Shown piece after piece: positions 25,488 through 33,742 of a stretch of 33,742 nucleotides of DNA. Below the pieces are notes generated by a model that was not told the DNA's origin, searched no databases, and was given only the letters and a program-made list of their open reading frames with translations. This DNA comes from Pseudomonadota bacterium (GTDB taxonomy: Bacteria; Pseudomonadota; Gammaproteobacteria; Burkholderiales; Burkholderiaceae_C): assembly GCA_021799355.1 (NCBI GenBank), contig JAJZAQ010000031.1, positions 1 through 33,742 of the forward strand, written 5' to 3'. How positions within the stretch are numbered: position 1 is the first letter of the stretch; each line of letters begins with the position of its first letter. Both the position numbers and the translations under genes were made by a program.

Positions 25488-25872
25488 TCCTACATTCTCC
25501 TGACGAGCGGATGGCTAGTGAGTCGCGGCCGGACTCTTTTGGAGCGGCCGGGGTGAAACGCAAAGACGGTCGGGGATTGCAAGACGCATGCCTGCTGCCG
25601 CGCACCGCGGTGGTGCGACGGCCGGCGCCTTGGCGCGGTGCAGAAGCGGCATGTGCAGCGAGTCAGGGGTCGATGTCCATCCCGTGGCGCGCGGGATCTT
25701 CCGGGCGCGCCGGGCAATGGCACCCGGCGGCAACGGCGCCAGGTGGTGGTGAACAGGCTTCATCTGGTTGTGCGGGGCCGGGCTGTCCAGACCCCCGTTT
25801 TTTTGGCTGGCGCGATGATAACCGCCCCGCTCGGGGCACCCGGCACCGGGTCAACCCGCAGTGGGGCGACGC
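25488..25872 (-). promoter_or_regulatory. Gap between rarA and livH (liv leader)
   Basis: A 385-bp stretch without a credible gene; open frames here are short and compositionally random. It must hold the liv promoter, but no convincing -35/-10 pair was found. An imperfect hairpin (GGCCG..CTC-TTTT-GGAG-CGGCC, about 25527-25549) lies 40-60 nt upstream of livH and could shape its leader. The rarA-proximal end holds two abutting hairpins listed separately. Confidence 0.4.
25826..25853 (-). terminator. Two abutting hairpins 3' of rarA
   Basis: GCCCC-GCTC-GGGGC (25826-25839) directly abuts ACCCG-GCAC-CGGGT (25840-25853), each a 5-bp stem with a 4-nt loop. In the rarA transcript they start 19 nt after the stop codon, almost the same distance as the tandem hairpins after mucD. 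No U-run follows. Confidence 0.4.
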
Positions 25873-27264
25873 TCAGCCGCCCGCCTCGGCTGGCGGCACA
25901 CTGTCGCCTTCAGCCGCTTGTGCCGACAGAGCAGCCTGCGCATTGCGTTGCGCCAGCTCGTGCAAGCGCCGTGCAATGCGTTCTTCGACACCGCGTGACG
26001 TCGGCTGATAAAACCGCGGCGGCTCCATGCCCTGCGGAAAATAGGTCTCGCCGGCAGCGAAGGCGTCGGGCTCGTCGTGGGCGTAGCGATACCCTTTGCC
26101 GTAGCCCAGGTTTTTCATCAGCCGCGTCGGCGCATTGCGCAAATGCAGCGGAACCGGCTGCGTGCCATGCTCCCGGGCGAACGCCCGCGCGGCGTTGTAC
26201 GCCACATACACGGCGTTGGACTTGGGGGTGACGGCCAGATAGACCACGGCCTGCGCCAGCGCCAGTTCGCCTTCGGGACTGCCCAGGCGTTCGTAAGTCT
26301 GCGCCGCCTCCAGCGCCAGCGTCAGCGCCTTGGGGTCGGCCAGACCGACGTCTTCGACCGCCATGCGGATCAGGCGCCGCGCCAGGTAGCGCGGGTCGGC
26401 GCCGCCTTCGAGCATGCGCGCGAACCAGTACAGCGCGGCATCGACGTCGGAGCCACGCACCGATTTGTGCAGCGCTGAAATCAGGTCGTAGGTTTGCTCG
26501 CCCCCCTTGTCGAAGCGCAGCAGCGTCGCACCCAGCGCCTGTTCGAGCAGCTCGGCGCTGAGTTCGCTCTGCCCGGCACGCTGCGCGGCGTGCAGCGCCA
26601 GCTCCAGCGCGCCCAGCAGGCGGCGGGCATCGCCGTCGGCATGGCGGATGAGCCGCTGCTGCGCCGCTTCGGCAATGGTGTGCACGCCGCTGCCTGGCAA
26701 CGCGCGCTGCATCAGGGTCTGCAAATCCTGCGCGTCCAGCGGTTCGAGCACGTAGACCACGGCGCGCGACAGCAGCGCGCTGTTGACTTCGAACGACGGA
26801 TTCTCCGTGGTCGCACCGATGAAGGTGAACAGTCCCGATTCGACGTGCGGCAAAAACGCGTCCTGCTGGCTTTTGTTGAAGCGGTGCACTTCGTCGACGA
26901 ACACGATGGTGGCACGCCCCCTTTGCTGCGCCGCCTGCGCCTGCGCCACCGCGTCGCGGATATCCTTCACGCCGGCGAGCACCGCCGACAGCGGCAGGAA
27001 ATCGGCATCGAACGCGTCGGCCATGAGCCGCGCCAGCGTGGTCTTGCCCACGCCCGGCGGCCCCCAGAACAGCATGGAATGCAGCCGCCGTGTCTCGAAA
27101 GCCACGCGCAGGGGCTTGCCGGGGCCGAGCAGGTGACGCTGGCCGACGACGTCGTCCAGATGCCGTGGCCGCAGCCGCTCGGCCAACGGCACCTGCAGCG
27201 ATGCCGCCGCCGGCCCGCGCGGCGCCGGCTCGTCGAACAATCCGGGACTGTCGGCTCTGCTCAC
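25873..27264 (-). CDS. rarA: Replication-associated recombination protein A (RarA/MgsA)
   Basis: Clamp-loader-like AAA+ ATPase acting at stalled replication forks. The 463-residue product starts [13 protein letters not shown] from a GTG that overlaps the lolA TGA (GTGA). It has [17 protein letters not shown] (26-42), Walker [10 protein letters not shown] (Lys74), Walker [17 protein letters not shown] (Asp124, Glu125), sensor 1 [12 protein letters not shown], and the tetramerisation domain with [20 protein letters not shown] and YKY-like [13 protein letters not shown]. Length is normal (about 440-450) plus a short tail. The open frame extends 74 codons into lolA but without support. The ftsK-lolA-rarA order is widely conserved. 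Confidence 0.95.
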   Translation of the reverse strand: MSRADSPGLFDEPAPRGPAAASLQVPLAERLRPRHLDDVVGQRHLLGPGKPLRVAFETRRLHSMLFWGPPGVGKTTLARLMADAFDADFLPLSAVLAGVKDIRDAVAQAQAAQQRGRATIVFVDEVHRFNKSQQDAFLPHVESGLFTFIGATTENPSFEVNSALLSRAVVYVLEPLDAQDLQTLMQRALPGSGVHTIAEAAQQRLIRHADGDARRLLGALELALHAAQRAGQSELSAELLEQALGATLLRFDKGGEQTYDLISALHKSVRGSDVDAALYWFARMLEGGADPRYLARRLIRMAVEDVGLADPKALTLALEAAQTYERLGSPEGELALAQAVVYLAVTPKSNAVYVAYNAARAFAREHGTQPVPLHLRNAPTRLMKNLGYGKGYRYAHDEPDAFAAGETYFPQGMEPPRFYQPTSRGVEERIARRLHELAQRNAQAALSAQAAEGDSVPPAEAGG

Positions 27265-27923
27265 GGCTGGCTGATGACCGAGGCGCCTTTGGGCGGGGTG
27301 AAGCGGAACCGCTCGGCCGGCAACGGCGGGTTGCTCACGATGTCGCTGAAGCGGATGGTCGAGACCTGGCCGAAGGCGTCGCGCAGCTGCAGTTCGACCA
27401 CCTGCGGCCCTTGCGGCGCGCTGCGCAGGCCGATGCGGATCCAGTCGAAATTGCTGTCCTTGGATTTGGGCGTGGCCTGCACCCACTGCAGCCCGCCAGC
27501 ATCGGGCATGGCGTGCAGATCGAACAACCGGGTCACATCCTCCCCGGCAAAAATCGCCGCCGGCGTGCCTTTGAACGCCTGGCTCACCGCGGTGATGGTG
27601 ACCTGGTCGAGGTCACGGTCGTAAGTCCAGAGCTGTTTGCCGTCGCTGACGATGGTCTGGGCATACGGTTTGGCGTAATCCCAGCGGAAACGGTCGGGAC
27701 GCTCGAAGGCGAACTGCCCGGACGCAGGCGCCTGCGCCGGCCCCCTGGGGTTGCTGACCGTCTGCGTGAACTGCGCGCTGCCGCTGCGGGTTTGCTGCAG
27801 CCACTGCAGCAGCGTCTGCACCGGGTTGGCAGCCAACGCTGCAGACATGCCGGCGCACCACACGCCGCAGCCCAAAACCAGCGCGGCGGCGGCAGACCGC
27901 GCCCGGGCAATCAAGGTCGTCAT
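27261..27923 (-). CDS. lolA: Outer-membrane lipoprotein carrier protein LolA
   Basis: Periplasmic chaperone that carries lipoproteins from LolCDE to LolB. The 220-residue product has a signal peptide (about 1-31, cut after AALA), then [19 protein letters not shown] and the [13 protein letters not shown] motif diagnostic of LolA, plus the [10 protein letters not shown] block. The ATG at 27923 was chosen: it has a GAGAAAGAG purine stretch upstream and gives a normal signal peptide; the frame opens 13 codons earlier. It lies 57 bp after ftsK and overlaps rarA by 4 nt. Confidence 0.94.
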   Translation of the reverse strand: MTTLIARARSAAAALVLGCGVWCAGMSAALAANPVQTLLQWLQQTRSGSAQFTQTVSNPRGPAQAPASGQFAFERPDRFRWDYAKPYAQTIVSDGKQLWTYDRDLDQVTITAVSQAFKGTPAAIFAGEDVTRLFDLHAMPDAGGLQWVQATPKSKDSNFDWIRIGLRSAPQGPQVVELQLRDAFGQVSTIRFSDIVSNPPLPAERFRFTPPKGASVISQP

Positions 27924-27980
27924 CACACACTCTTTCTCGTCAGGGGCCAGCCGGGGCCGCAACCGGGTGCGCGTGCCCCC

Positions 27981-30326
27981 TCAGTCGTCGCGCACCGGCA
28001 CCAGAATGTCGCGGTTGCCGCTGGGGGTGAGCGCGGACACCAGCCCGGATTGTTCCATTTGCTCCAGCAGTCTGGCAGAACGGTTGTAGCCGATGCGCAG
28101 ATGACGCTGCACCAGAGAAATCGACGCCTTGCGGTGCTGCAGCACGATTTGCACCGCCTGGTCGTAAAGCGGATCGCTCTCGCCGTCGGCCTGCCCCGCC
28201 ACACCCGGCGCCGCCGCCGCGCCCTCGGCGTCTTCGCCGGTGAGGATGCCGTCGAGGTAGTTCGGCCCGCCGCGGCTCTTGATGTCCTCGACCACGCGGT
28301 GCACCTCGGCATCACTGACGAAAGCGCCGTGCACCCGCTGCGGCATGCCCGATCCCGGCGGCAGGTAGAGCATGTCCCCCATGCCGAGCAGGCTCTCGGC
28401 GCCCATCTGGTCGAGAATGGTGCGCGAATCGACCTTGCTCGACACCTGGAAGGCGATGCGCGTGGGGATGTTGGCCTTGATCAAGCCGGTGATCACGTCC
28501 ACGCTGGGGCGCTGCGTGGCCAGAATGAGGTGGATGCCCGAAGCTCGCGCCTTTTGCGCCAGCCGGGCGATGAGTTCCTCGATCTTTTTGCCCACCACCA
28601 TCATCAGGTCGGCGAGTTCGTCGATCACCACGACGATGTGCGGCAGCTTTTCCAGCGGCTCGGGCGCGTCGGGGGTGAGGCTGAAGGGGTTGGTCAGCGG
28701 CTCGCCGCGCGCCTTGGCCTCCTGCACCTTGGTGTTGTACCCGGCCAGGTTGCGCACGCCGAGTTTGCTCATGAGCTTGTAGCGCCGCTCCATTTCCCCG
28801 ACGCACCAGTTCAGCGCCTGCGCCGCCTGCTTCATGTCGATGACCACCGGGGCGAGCAGGTGGGCGATGCCGTCGTAGACGCTGAGTTCGAGCATCTTCG
28901 GGTCGATGAGGATCAGCCGCACATCGCTGGGCTCGGCCTTGTACAGCAGGCTGAGAATCATGGCGTTGACCCCCACCGACTTGCCCGAGCCGGTGGTGCC
29001 GGCCACCAGCAGGTGCGGCATTTTCGCCAGATCGACGACCACGGGGTTGCCGACGATGTCCTTGCCCAGCCCCATGGTCAGCAGCGATGCCGCCTCGTGG
29101 TAGCTGCTCGAACCGAGAATCTCCGCCAGCCGGATGGTCTGCCGCTTGGCGTTGGGCAGTTCCAGCGCCATGGTGTTCTTGCCCGGAATGGTCTCGACCA
29201 CGCGGATGCTCACCAGCGACAGCGCCCGCGCCAGATCGCGCGAGAGGTTGACGATCTGCGCCCCCTTGACCCCGGTGGCCGGCTCGATTTCGTAACGCGT
29301 GATCACCGGGCCGGGGTAGGCGGCGACCACCCGCACCTCCACGCCAAAGTCCTTGAGCTTTTTCTCGATCAGCCGCGAGGTGAATTCCAGCGTCTCGTGG
29401 CTGACCGTCTCCGCCGGCGTGGCCGGCGCGGGGTCGAGCAGGCTGAGCGCCGGCAGCGCCGAATCGGGCAGGTCGCTGAACAGGGGTTTCTGCTTTTCCT
29501 TCAGCGCCCGCGGCGACTGCGGCACGACGGCGACCTGCGGCTCGATCACCACGGGCGCGAGCACTTCACGCTCCTCCACCAGCGGGCGCTGCTGCTCGAC
29601 TTCCTTTTCCCGCTCCTGCAAGGCCTGTCGACCGAGCAGCGCGTCGTCCTCGCGCAAGCGGCGCTGCTGCTGCCAGGTCCACAGCCGCTCGATCCATCCG
29701 CCCAGCCGCTCGGCGACGTCGGCCCAGGAAAACTGTCCGACCCAGCTCAGCGCAAACAGAAACACCGCCAGCAGCACCAGCGTGCCCCCGGTGTCGCCCA
29801 GCAGCGTGTCGACGCCGGCGCCCAGCGCATGGCCGAGCAGCCCGCCGGCATCCCCCGGCAGATGCGGCGCCAGGCTCCACAGCCGCGTCGATTCCAGCGC
29901 GGCGCTCGACAGCGGCAGCAGCAGCACGCCGGCAAACGCCGCCAGCGGGCGCCAGCGCCGCCAGCGGTCGGGGGTGGTGGCGTCTGCGGGCGACGGCGTT
30001 TGCTGCTGCGCGGCGCGCCACATGCGCAGCACGCCGTACAAGCCCAGCGGAATCAGCCACAGCGCGGAAAACCCTAGCAAAAAGTACGCCACGTCGGAAA
30101 ACCAGGCGCCGATCACCCCGACCCAGTTGGCAACCCGACCGCTGGTGCCCGAACTCGACCAGGACGGATCGGACTTGTGAAAGCTCAGCAGACTCAGGCT
30201 GAGCAGAATCCAGCCGATGAACGCCGCAGTCAGGCGCACCTCCGCGGCAAAACGCTGCAGCCGGCTGCGCGGCTCGGGCCGCGCGGTCAGGCCGGAGGGC
30301 GGGCGGTGGGTGTCGATTTTCGCCAT
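27981..30326 (-). CDS. ftsK: DNA translocase FtsK
   Basis: Septum-located DNA pump that clears and aligns chromosome termini and activates XerCD. The 781-residue product has an N-terminal membrane domain with about four helices (about 32-48, 68-96, 125-142, 180-196), a short linker (about 210-310), and the motor with Walker [10 protein letters not shown] (Lys449) and Walker [13 protein letters not shown] (Asp569, Glu570). The C-terminal gamma winged helix (about 715-775, [25 protein letters not shown]) reads KOPS. The linker is much shorter than in E. coli FtsK, as is usual outside enterics. The ATG lies 3 nt after the crp/fnr-like stop codon, so the two are surely cotranscribed. Confidence 0.97.
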   Translation of the reverse strand: MAKIDTHRPPSGLTARPEPRSRLQRFAAEVRLTAAFIGWILLSLSLLSFHKSDPSWSSSGTSGRVANWVGVIGAWFSDVAYFLLGFSALWLIPLGLYGVLRMWRAAQQQTPSPADATTPDRWRRWRPLAAFAGVLLLPLSSAALESTRLWSLAPHLPGDAGGLLGHALGAGVDTLLGDTGGTLVLLAVFLFALSWVGQFSWADVAERLGGWIERLWTWQQQRRLREDDALLGRQALQEREKEVEQQRPLVEEREVLAPVVIEPQVAVVPQSPRALKEKQKPLFSDLPDSALPALSLLDPAPATPAETVSHETLEFTSRLIEKKLKDFGVEVRVVAAYPGPVITRYEIEPATGVKGAQIVNLSRDLARALSLVSIRVVETIPGKNTMALELPNAKRQTIRLAEILGSSSYHEAASLLTMGLGKDIVGNPVVVDLAKMPHLLVAGTTGSGKSVGVNAMILSLLYKAEPSDVRLILIDPKMLELSVYDGIAHLLAPVVIDMKQAAQALNWCVGEMERRYKLMSKLGVRNLAGYNTKVQEAKARGEPLTNPFSLTPDAPEPLEKLPHIVVVIDELADLMMVVGKKIEELIARLAQKARASGIHLILATQRPSVDVITGLIKANIPTRIAFQVSSKVDSRTILDQMGAESLLGMGDMLYLPPGSGMPQRVHGAFVSDAEVHRVVEDIKSRGGPNYLDGILTGEDAEGAAAAPGVAGQADGESDPLYDQAVQIVLQHRKASISLVQRHLRIGYNRSARLLEQMEQSGLVSALTPSGNRDILVPVRDD

Positions 30327-30329
30327 ACG

Positions 30330-31001
30330 TCACAGTAACGAGGACAGGTGTTCGCGAATCAGCATGCTGCCGTCTTCGCGCTCGACCACAAAGCCCTGCT
30401 GCTCGAAATCCTTCATCACCCGGCTGACCATTTCGCGCGAGGCGCCGACCATTTTGGCCAGATCCTGCCGCGACAGCTTGGTGCGGATGACGTGCTCTTC
30501 CTGCATCACGTCGGTCAGTTCCATCAACGCCCGTGCCACCCGGCCGTAAACATCCATCAGCGCCAGCGACTCGATTTTGCGGTCGGCGCGGCGCAAACGC
30601 AGCGCCAGGCCGCGCATGATGGCAAACGACATGCTGGTGTTCTCCGGCAGGCACTGCAAAAAGGCGACGCGGCCGAGCATCATCACGTCGGTCTGCACTT
30701 CGGCCTGCACCGTGGCCGAGTGCGGCTCGCCGTCGATCAGGCTCATCTCGCCGATATAGTCGCCGGGATGGAGCACGGCGATGATGACCTCGCGTCCCTT
30801 GGCGTCCATGCTGATCACCCGCGCCCGCCCCGACAGCAAAATGAACAGCGCATTGGACTTGCTGCCTTGCTCGACGATGTTTTCGCCGCGCTTGTAGCGG
30901 CGTTTGACGATGGACTGCGAAATCGACCAGGCTTGCGACTCGGTGAGCACGGCAAACAGCGGCACGCGCCGCACCAGGTCAATATCGGTGATCTGCGACA
31001 T
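30330..31001 (-). CDS. Crp/Fnr-family transcriptional regulator
   Basis: A 223-residue regulator with an N-terminal cyclic-nucleotide-binding fold (about 13-125), a dimerisation helix (about 126-150) and a C-terminal winged helix-turn-helix (about 176-205, LSRQDLAKMVGASREMVSR). The phosphate-binding cassette reads GEMSLIDGEPHSATV: His94 replaces the Arg that contacts the cAMP phosphate in CRP. There is no Fnr-type cysteine cluster at the N-terminus. The effector is therefore unknown. The ATG at 31001 has a GAGGGAG site; the frame opens 50 codons earlier in non-conserved sequence. It directly precedes ftsK and is divergent from trxB across 237 bp, so it may regulate either. Confidence 0.9.
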   Translation of the reverse strand: MSQITDIDLVRRVPLFAVLTESQAWSISQSIVKRRYKRGENIVEQGSKSNALFILLSGRARVISMDAKGREVIIAVLHPGDYIGEMSLIDGEPHSATVQAEVQTDVMMLGRVAFLQCLPENTSMSFAIMRGLALRLRRADRKIESLALMDVYGRVARALMELTDVMQEEHVIRTKLSRQDLAKMVGASREMVSRVMKDFEQQGFVVEREDGSMLIREHLSSLL

Positions 31002-31133
31002 CAGTGACTCCCTCTTGCGGGTTGAGAACGCCTCCACACCCGGCGCTGCGGCGGCATGAGGCACGCGGGCGGCCCGGCGTACCACTCGGACGGTTTCGGT
31101 TGCACGGCGGGACGGCGCAGCGCGCAGCTTTGA

Positions 31134-32192
<1,059 letters not shown>

Positions 32193-32241
32193 AACCTCCG
32201 CCCGCGGGTTCAGCCGCTTTGGCGCTTGCGCCTTGCGTTCG

Positions 32242-32269
32242 TGGACAGGCGTTCCGATCGGGATATAAT
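32242..32269 (+). promoter_or_regulatory. Sigma-70 promoter of rpmB-rpmG
   Basis: TGGACA (32242-32247, 5 of 6 matches to TTGACA), a 16-bp spacer and a perfect TATAAT (32264-32269). Transcription would start near 32276, giving a leader of about 30 nt. This is the clearest promoter in the window and fits the need for strong ribosomal protein expression. Confidence 0.8.
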
Positions 32270-32306
32270 CTTTAGTTTTTGTCCTACAAAATTTTTGAGG
32301 TGTGCC

Positions 32307-32540
32307 ATGGCACGAGTGTGTCAAGTGACCGGGAAGAGCCCGATGGTCGGGAACAACGTGTCCCACGCGAACAACAAGACCAAACGCCGCTTCTTGCCCA
32401 ATCTGCAATACCGCCGCTTCTGGGTGGAGAGCGAAAACCGCTTCGTGCGGCTGCGCGTGACCAGCGCCGGGCTGCGCACCATCGATAAAAAAGGCATCGA
32501 CGTCGTGCTCGCCGAGCTGCGCGCGCGCGGCGAGATCTGA
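32307..32540 (+). CDS. rpmB: 50S ribosomal protein L28
   Basis: Large-subunit protein of 77 residues beginning [20 protein letters not shown] after the Met, with [18 protein letters not shown] and the C-terminal [16 protein letters not shown], all typical of proteobacterial L28. The ATG has a GAGG ribosome-binding site 6 nt upstream; the frame extends further upstream over the promoter and is not translated. It is followed after 92 bp by rpmG, the standard rpmB-rpmG operon. Confidence 0.97.
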   Translation: MARVCQVTGKSPMVGNNVSHANNKTKRRFLPNLQYRRFWVESENRFVRLRVTSAGLRTIDKKGIDVVLAELRARGEI

Positions 32541-32632
32541 AAGCGCGGCGCTGGGCGCTGCTTTCCCCGCGCTGTCCCTCAAGACCTCTTCAAGCCCCTC
32601 AAGCCTCCCCCCAACACTGAACGGAGCCCACC

Positions 32633-32803
32633 ATGGCAACCAAAGGCGGACGCGAAAAAATCAAGCTGGAATCCTCTGCGGGCACCGGCCATTTCTACAC
32701 CACCACCAAAAACAAGCGCACCACGCCGGAAAAGATCGAAATCAAAAAATTCGATCCCGTCGCGCGCAAGCATGTGAGCTACAAAGAAGGCAAGATCAAG
32801 TAA
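32633..32803 (+). CDS. rpmG: 50S ribosomal protein L33
   Basis: Large-subunit protein of 56 residues. It begins [20 protein letters not shown] and continues with the near-invariant [20 protein letters not shown] and [12 protein letters not shown] segments. It lacks the zinc-binding cysteines (C-minus form), usual for proteobacteria. The ATG has a GGAG 8 nt upstream. The codon pattern is rich in AAA/AAG lysines. A strong intrinsic terminator follows. Confidence 0.97.
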   Translation: MATKGGREKIKLESSAGTGHFYTTTKNKRTTPEKIEIKKFDPVARKHVSYKEGKIK

Positions 32804-32823
32804 GCCGATTCGAGTAAGCCGAT
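32799..32823 (+). repeat. Duplicated 11-bp segment over the rpmG stop
   Basis: AGTAAGCCGAT occurs at 32799-32809 (including the TAA stop of rpmG) and again at 32813-32823, separated by TCG. It parallels the 11-bp duplication at the rpmF stop. Confidence 0.8.
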
Positions 32824-32858
32824 CAGCCTGGCGGCGTCAGCCGCAGGCCCAGGCAACC

Positions 32859-32909
32859 ATCCGCTGGCAAACCGCGCTGCGTGCACTGCGGTTTGCCAGC
32901 GGATTTTTT
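32859..32909 (+). terminator. Intrinsic terminator of rpmB-rpmG
   Basis: A perfect 17-bp stem (32859-32875 with 32888-32904), 12-nt loop, running directly into a T6 tract (32904-32909). It ends the ribosomal protein transcript 55 nt after rpmG and is the only textbook Rho-independent terminator in the window. The minus strand has no U-tract here, so it would not stop the facing desaturase transcript equally well. Confidence 0.92.
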
Positions 32910-32985
32910 CTGCTTTCTTTATCGTTGACTGCGTCGTGCGCTGTCGGCATGGCAGGCAGCCGCGCCGCCCAGGCCATCCACGGAC

Positions 32986-33742
32986 TCAGACCGGGGTATA
33001 ACGCCGCAGCCGCAGCGACAGGTCACGCAGCGCGGCCACGCCGCTATCCTCGGCGCGATGGCACCAGTCCTGCAGCTTTTGCCGCAGTTGTTCGGCGTTC
33101 AGATTGGTTTGCTCCCACACCGCCTTGAGTTCGTCGCGCATGTGCAACAGCTTGCCCAGGTTGGGGCTGGCGTTGGCCGCGGCATCGACCAGCGCACGCG
33201 AACGCTCGCACAGGATTTCACGTTCGACACCGATCCAGCGCCTGGCTGCGCGCAGCACCGGCAAATGGGCCACGGCCCCCTGCTGCGCGGCGCGGGCCAG
33301 TTCTGCCCTGAGCGTGGCTTTGATGCCCGCGGCGTAGCGCGCCATGACTTCATAGCGGTTGGCGATCACCGCCTGCAAGGTCTGCTGATCGACTTCGGCG
33401 CGCAATTCCCCCAGCCGGAACTGCGGCGGCAGTTTGCGCGGCTTGGCCAGACGCAGCCAGGACAGCAGCCGGATATAGCCCCAGCCGATGTCGAACTCCC
33501 ACCACTTGACCGACAGTTTGGCCGAGGTCGGGTAGGTGTGATGGTTGTTGTGCAGTTCCTCGCCGCCGATGAGCACGCCCCAGGGCGCGATGTTGTGGCT
33601 GCGGTCGCGCGCGGAAAAATTGCGGTATCCCCACCAGTGGCCCAGGCCGTTGATCACCCCGGCGGCCCAGAACGGAATCCACACCATCTGCACCGCCCAG
33701 ACGGTTGCCCCGATGGCACCGAACAGCAGCACGTCGAGGACG
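32986..33742 (-). CDS. Fatty-acid (acyl-CoA-type) desaturase, C-terminal part
   Basis: Membrane di-iron desaturase introducing a double bond into acyl chains; only the 3' 252 or so codons are in the window and the gene continues past its right edge. Visible features are a hydrophobic segment (about IGATVWAVQMVWIPFWAAG), HWWGYRNF, and the third histidine box EELHNNHHTYPTSAK of the stearoyl-CoA/delta-9 desaturase class, followed by a cytoplasmic helical tail of about 150 residues rich in Arg, Ala and Leu. The catalytic first two histidine boxes lie outside. It converges on rpmG. Confidence 0.9.
   Translation of the reverse strand, partial: VLDVLLFGAIGATVWAVQMVWIPFWAAGVINGLGHWWGYRNFSARDRSHNIAPWGVLIGGEELHNNHHTYPTSAKLSVKWWEFDIGWGYIRLLSWLRLAKPRKLPPQFRLGELRAEVDQQTLQAVIANRYEVMARYAAGIKATLRAELARAAQQGAVAHLPVLRAARRWIGVEREILCERSRALVDAAANASPNLGKLLHMRDELKAVWEQTNLNAEQLRQKLQDWCHRAEDSGVAALRDLSLRLRRYTPV

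Noticed and set aside
27090-30077. 995-codon plus-strand open frame antisense to ftsK, lolA and the end of rarA
   Set aside because: It crosses three well-supported genes on the other strand, lacks domain motifs and has the His/Arg/Gln-rich composition typical of antisense shadows.

Overview
The window is a chromosomal segment from a high-G+C betaproteobacterium, most likely of the order Burkholderiales. The evidence is the gene order fabF - small membrane protein - rpoE - rseA - rseB - mucD, the RNase E with its conserved betaproteobacterial C-terminal block, the divergent sugar-epimerase-like / ferredoxin-reductase-like pair, and the crp-ftsK-lolA-rarA / trxB arrangement. The genus cannot be fixed from the sequence alone. 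A half-size YeeE/YedE sulfur-transport pair would suit a sulfur-metabolising genus such as Thiomonas, but this is only a guess. No tRNA, rRNA, CRISPR array, insertion sequence or prophage was seen.

Layout. (1) 95-10992, minus strand: thirteen co-directional genes, read from right to left as yceD-rpmF-plsX-fabH-fabD-fabG-acpP-fabF-ygfX-like-rpoE-rseA-rseB-mucD. They couple ribosomal protein L32 and fatty-acid/phospholipid synthesis to the sigma-E envelope-stress switch and its periplasmic protease. (2) 11128-12110, plus strand: two half-size YeeE/YedE membrane proteins inserted between yceD and maf, which are divergent neighbours in E. coli. (3) maf (plus) and sppA (minus) converge with overlapping stop codons. 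(4) 13697-14509: a gene-poor stretch holding a 57-codon plus-strand ORF made of nine pentapeptide repeats (x-P-x-V/I-x), followed by a strong hairpin shared with the opposing HAD phosphatase gene. (5) 14510-16196, minus: HAD phosphatase and rluC; then a roughly 730-nt leader and rne on the plus strand. (6) 19905-21895: an epimerase-like gene and a 2Fe-2S/FAD/NAD reductase gene, divergent with only 14 bp between their start codons. (7) 21938-25487, minus: livHMGF branched-chain amino-acid ABC transporter without an adjacent binding-protein gene. (8) 25873-31001, minus: crp/fnr-like regulator, ftsK, lolA, rarA. (9) 31239-32803, plus: trxB, rpmB, rpmG with a clear promoter before rpmB and a strong intrinsic terminator after rpmG. 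(10) 32986-33742, minus: 3' part of a fatty-acid desaturase that runs out of the window.

Most of the window is conserved housekeeping DNA, and I did not find a convincing new defence or mobile system. The parts most worth a second look are the pentapeptide-repeat ORF in the sppA-HAD gap, the YeeE/YedE insertion, the long rne leader with a hairpin abutting its ribosome-binding site, a recurring pattern of two abutting hairpins without a U-tract at gene ends, and short duplications spanning the stop codons of two ribosomal protein genes. Long open frames antisense to rne, ftsK and livMH are codon-usage shadows and are not annotated.
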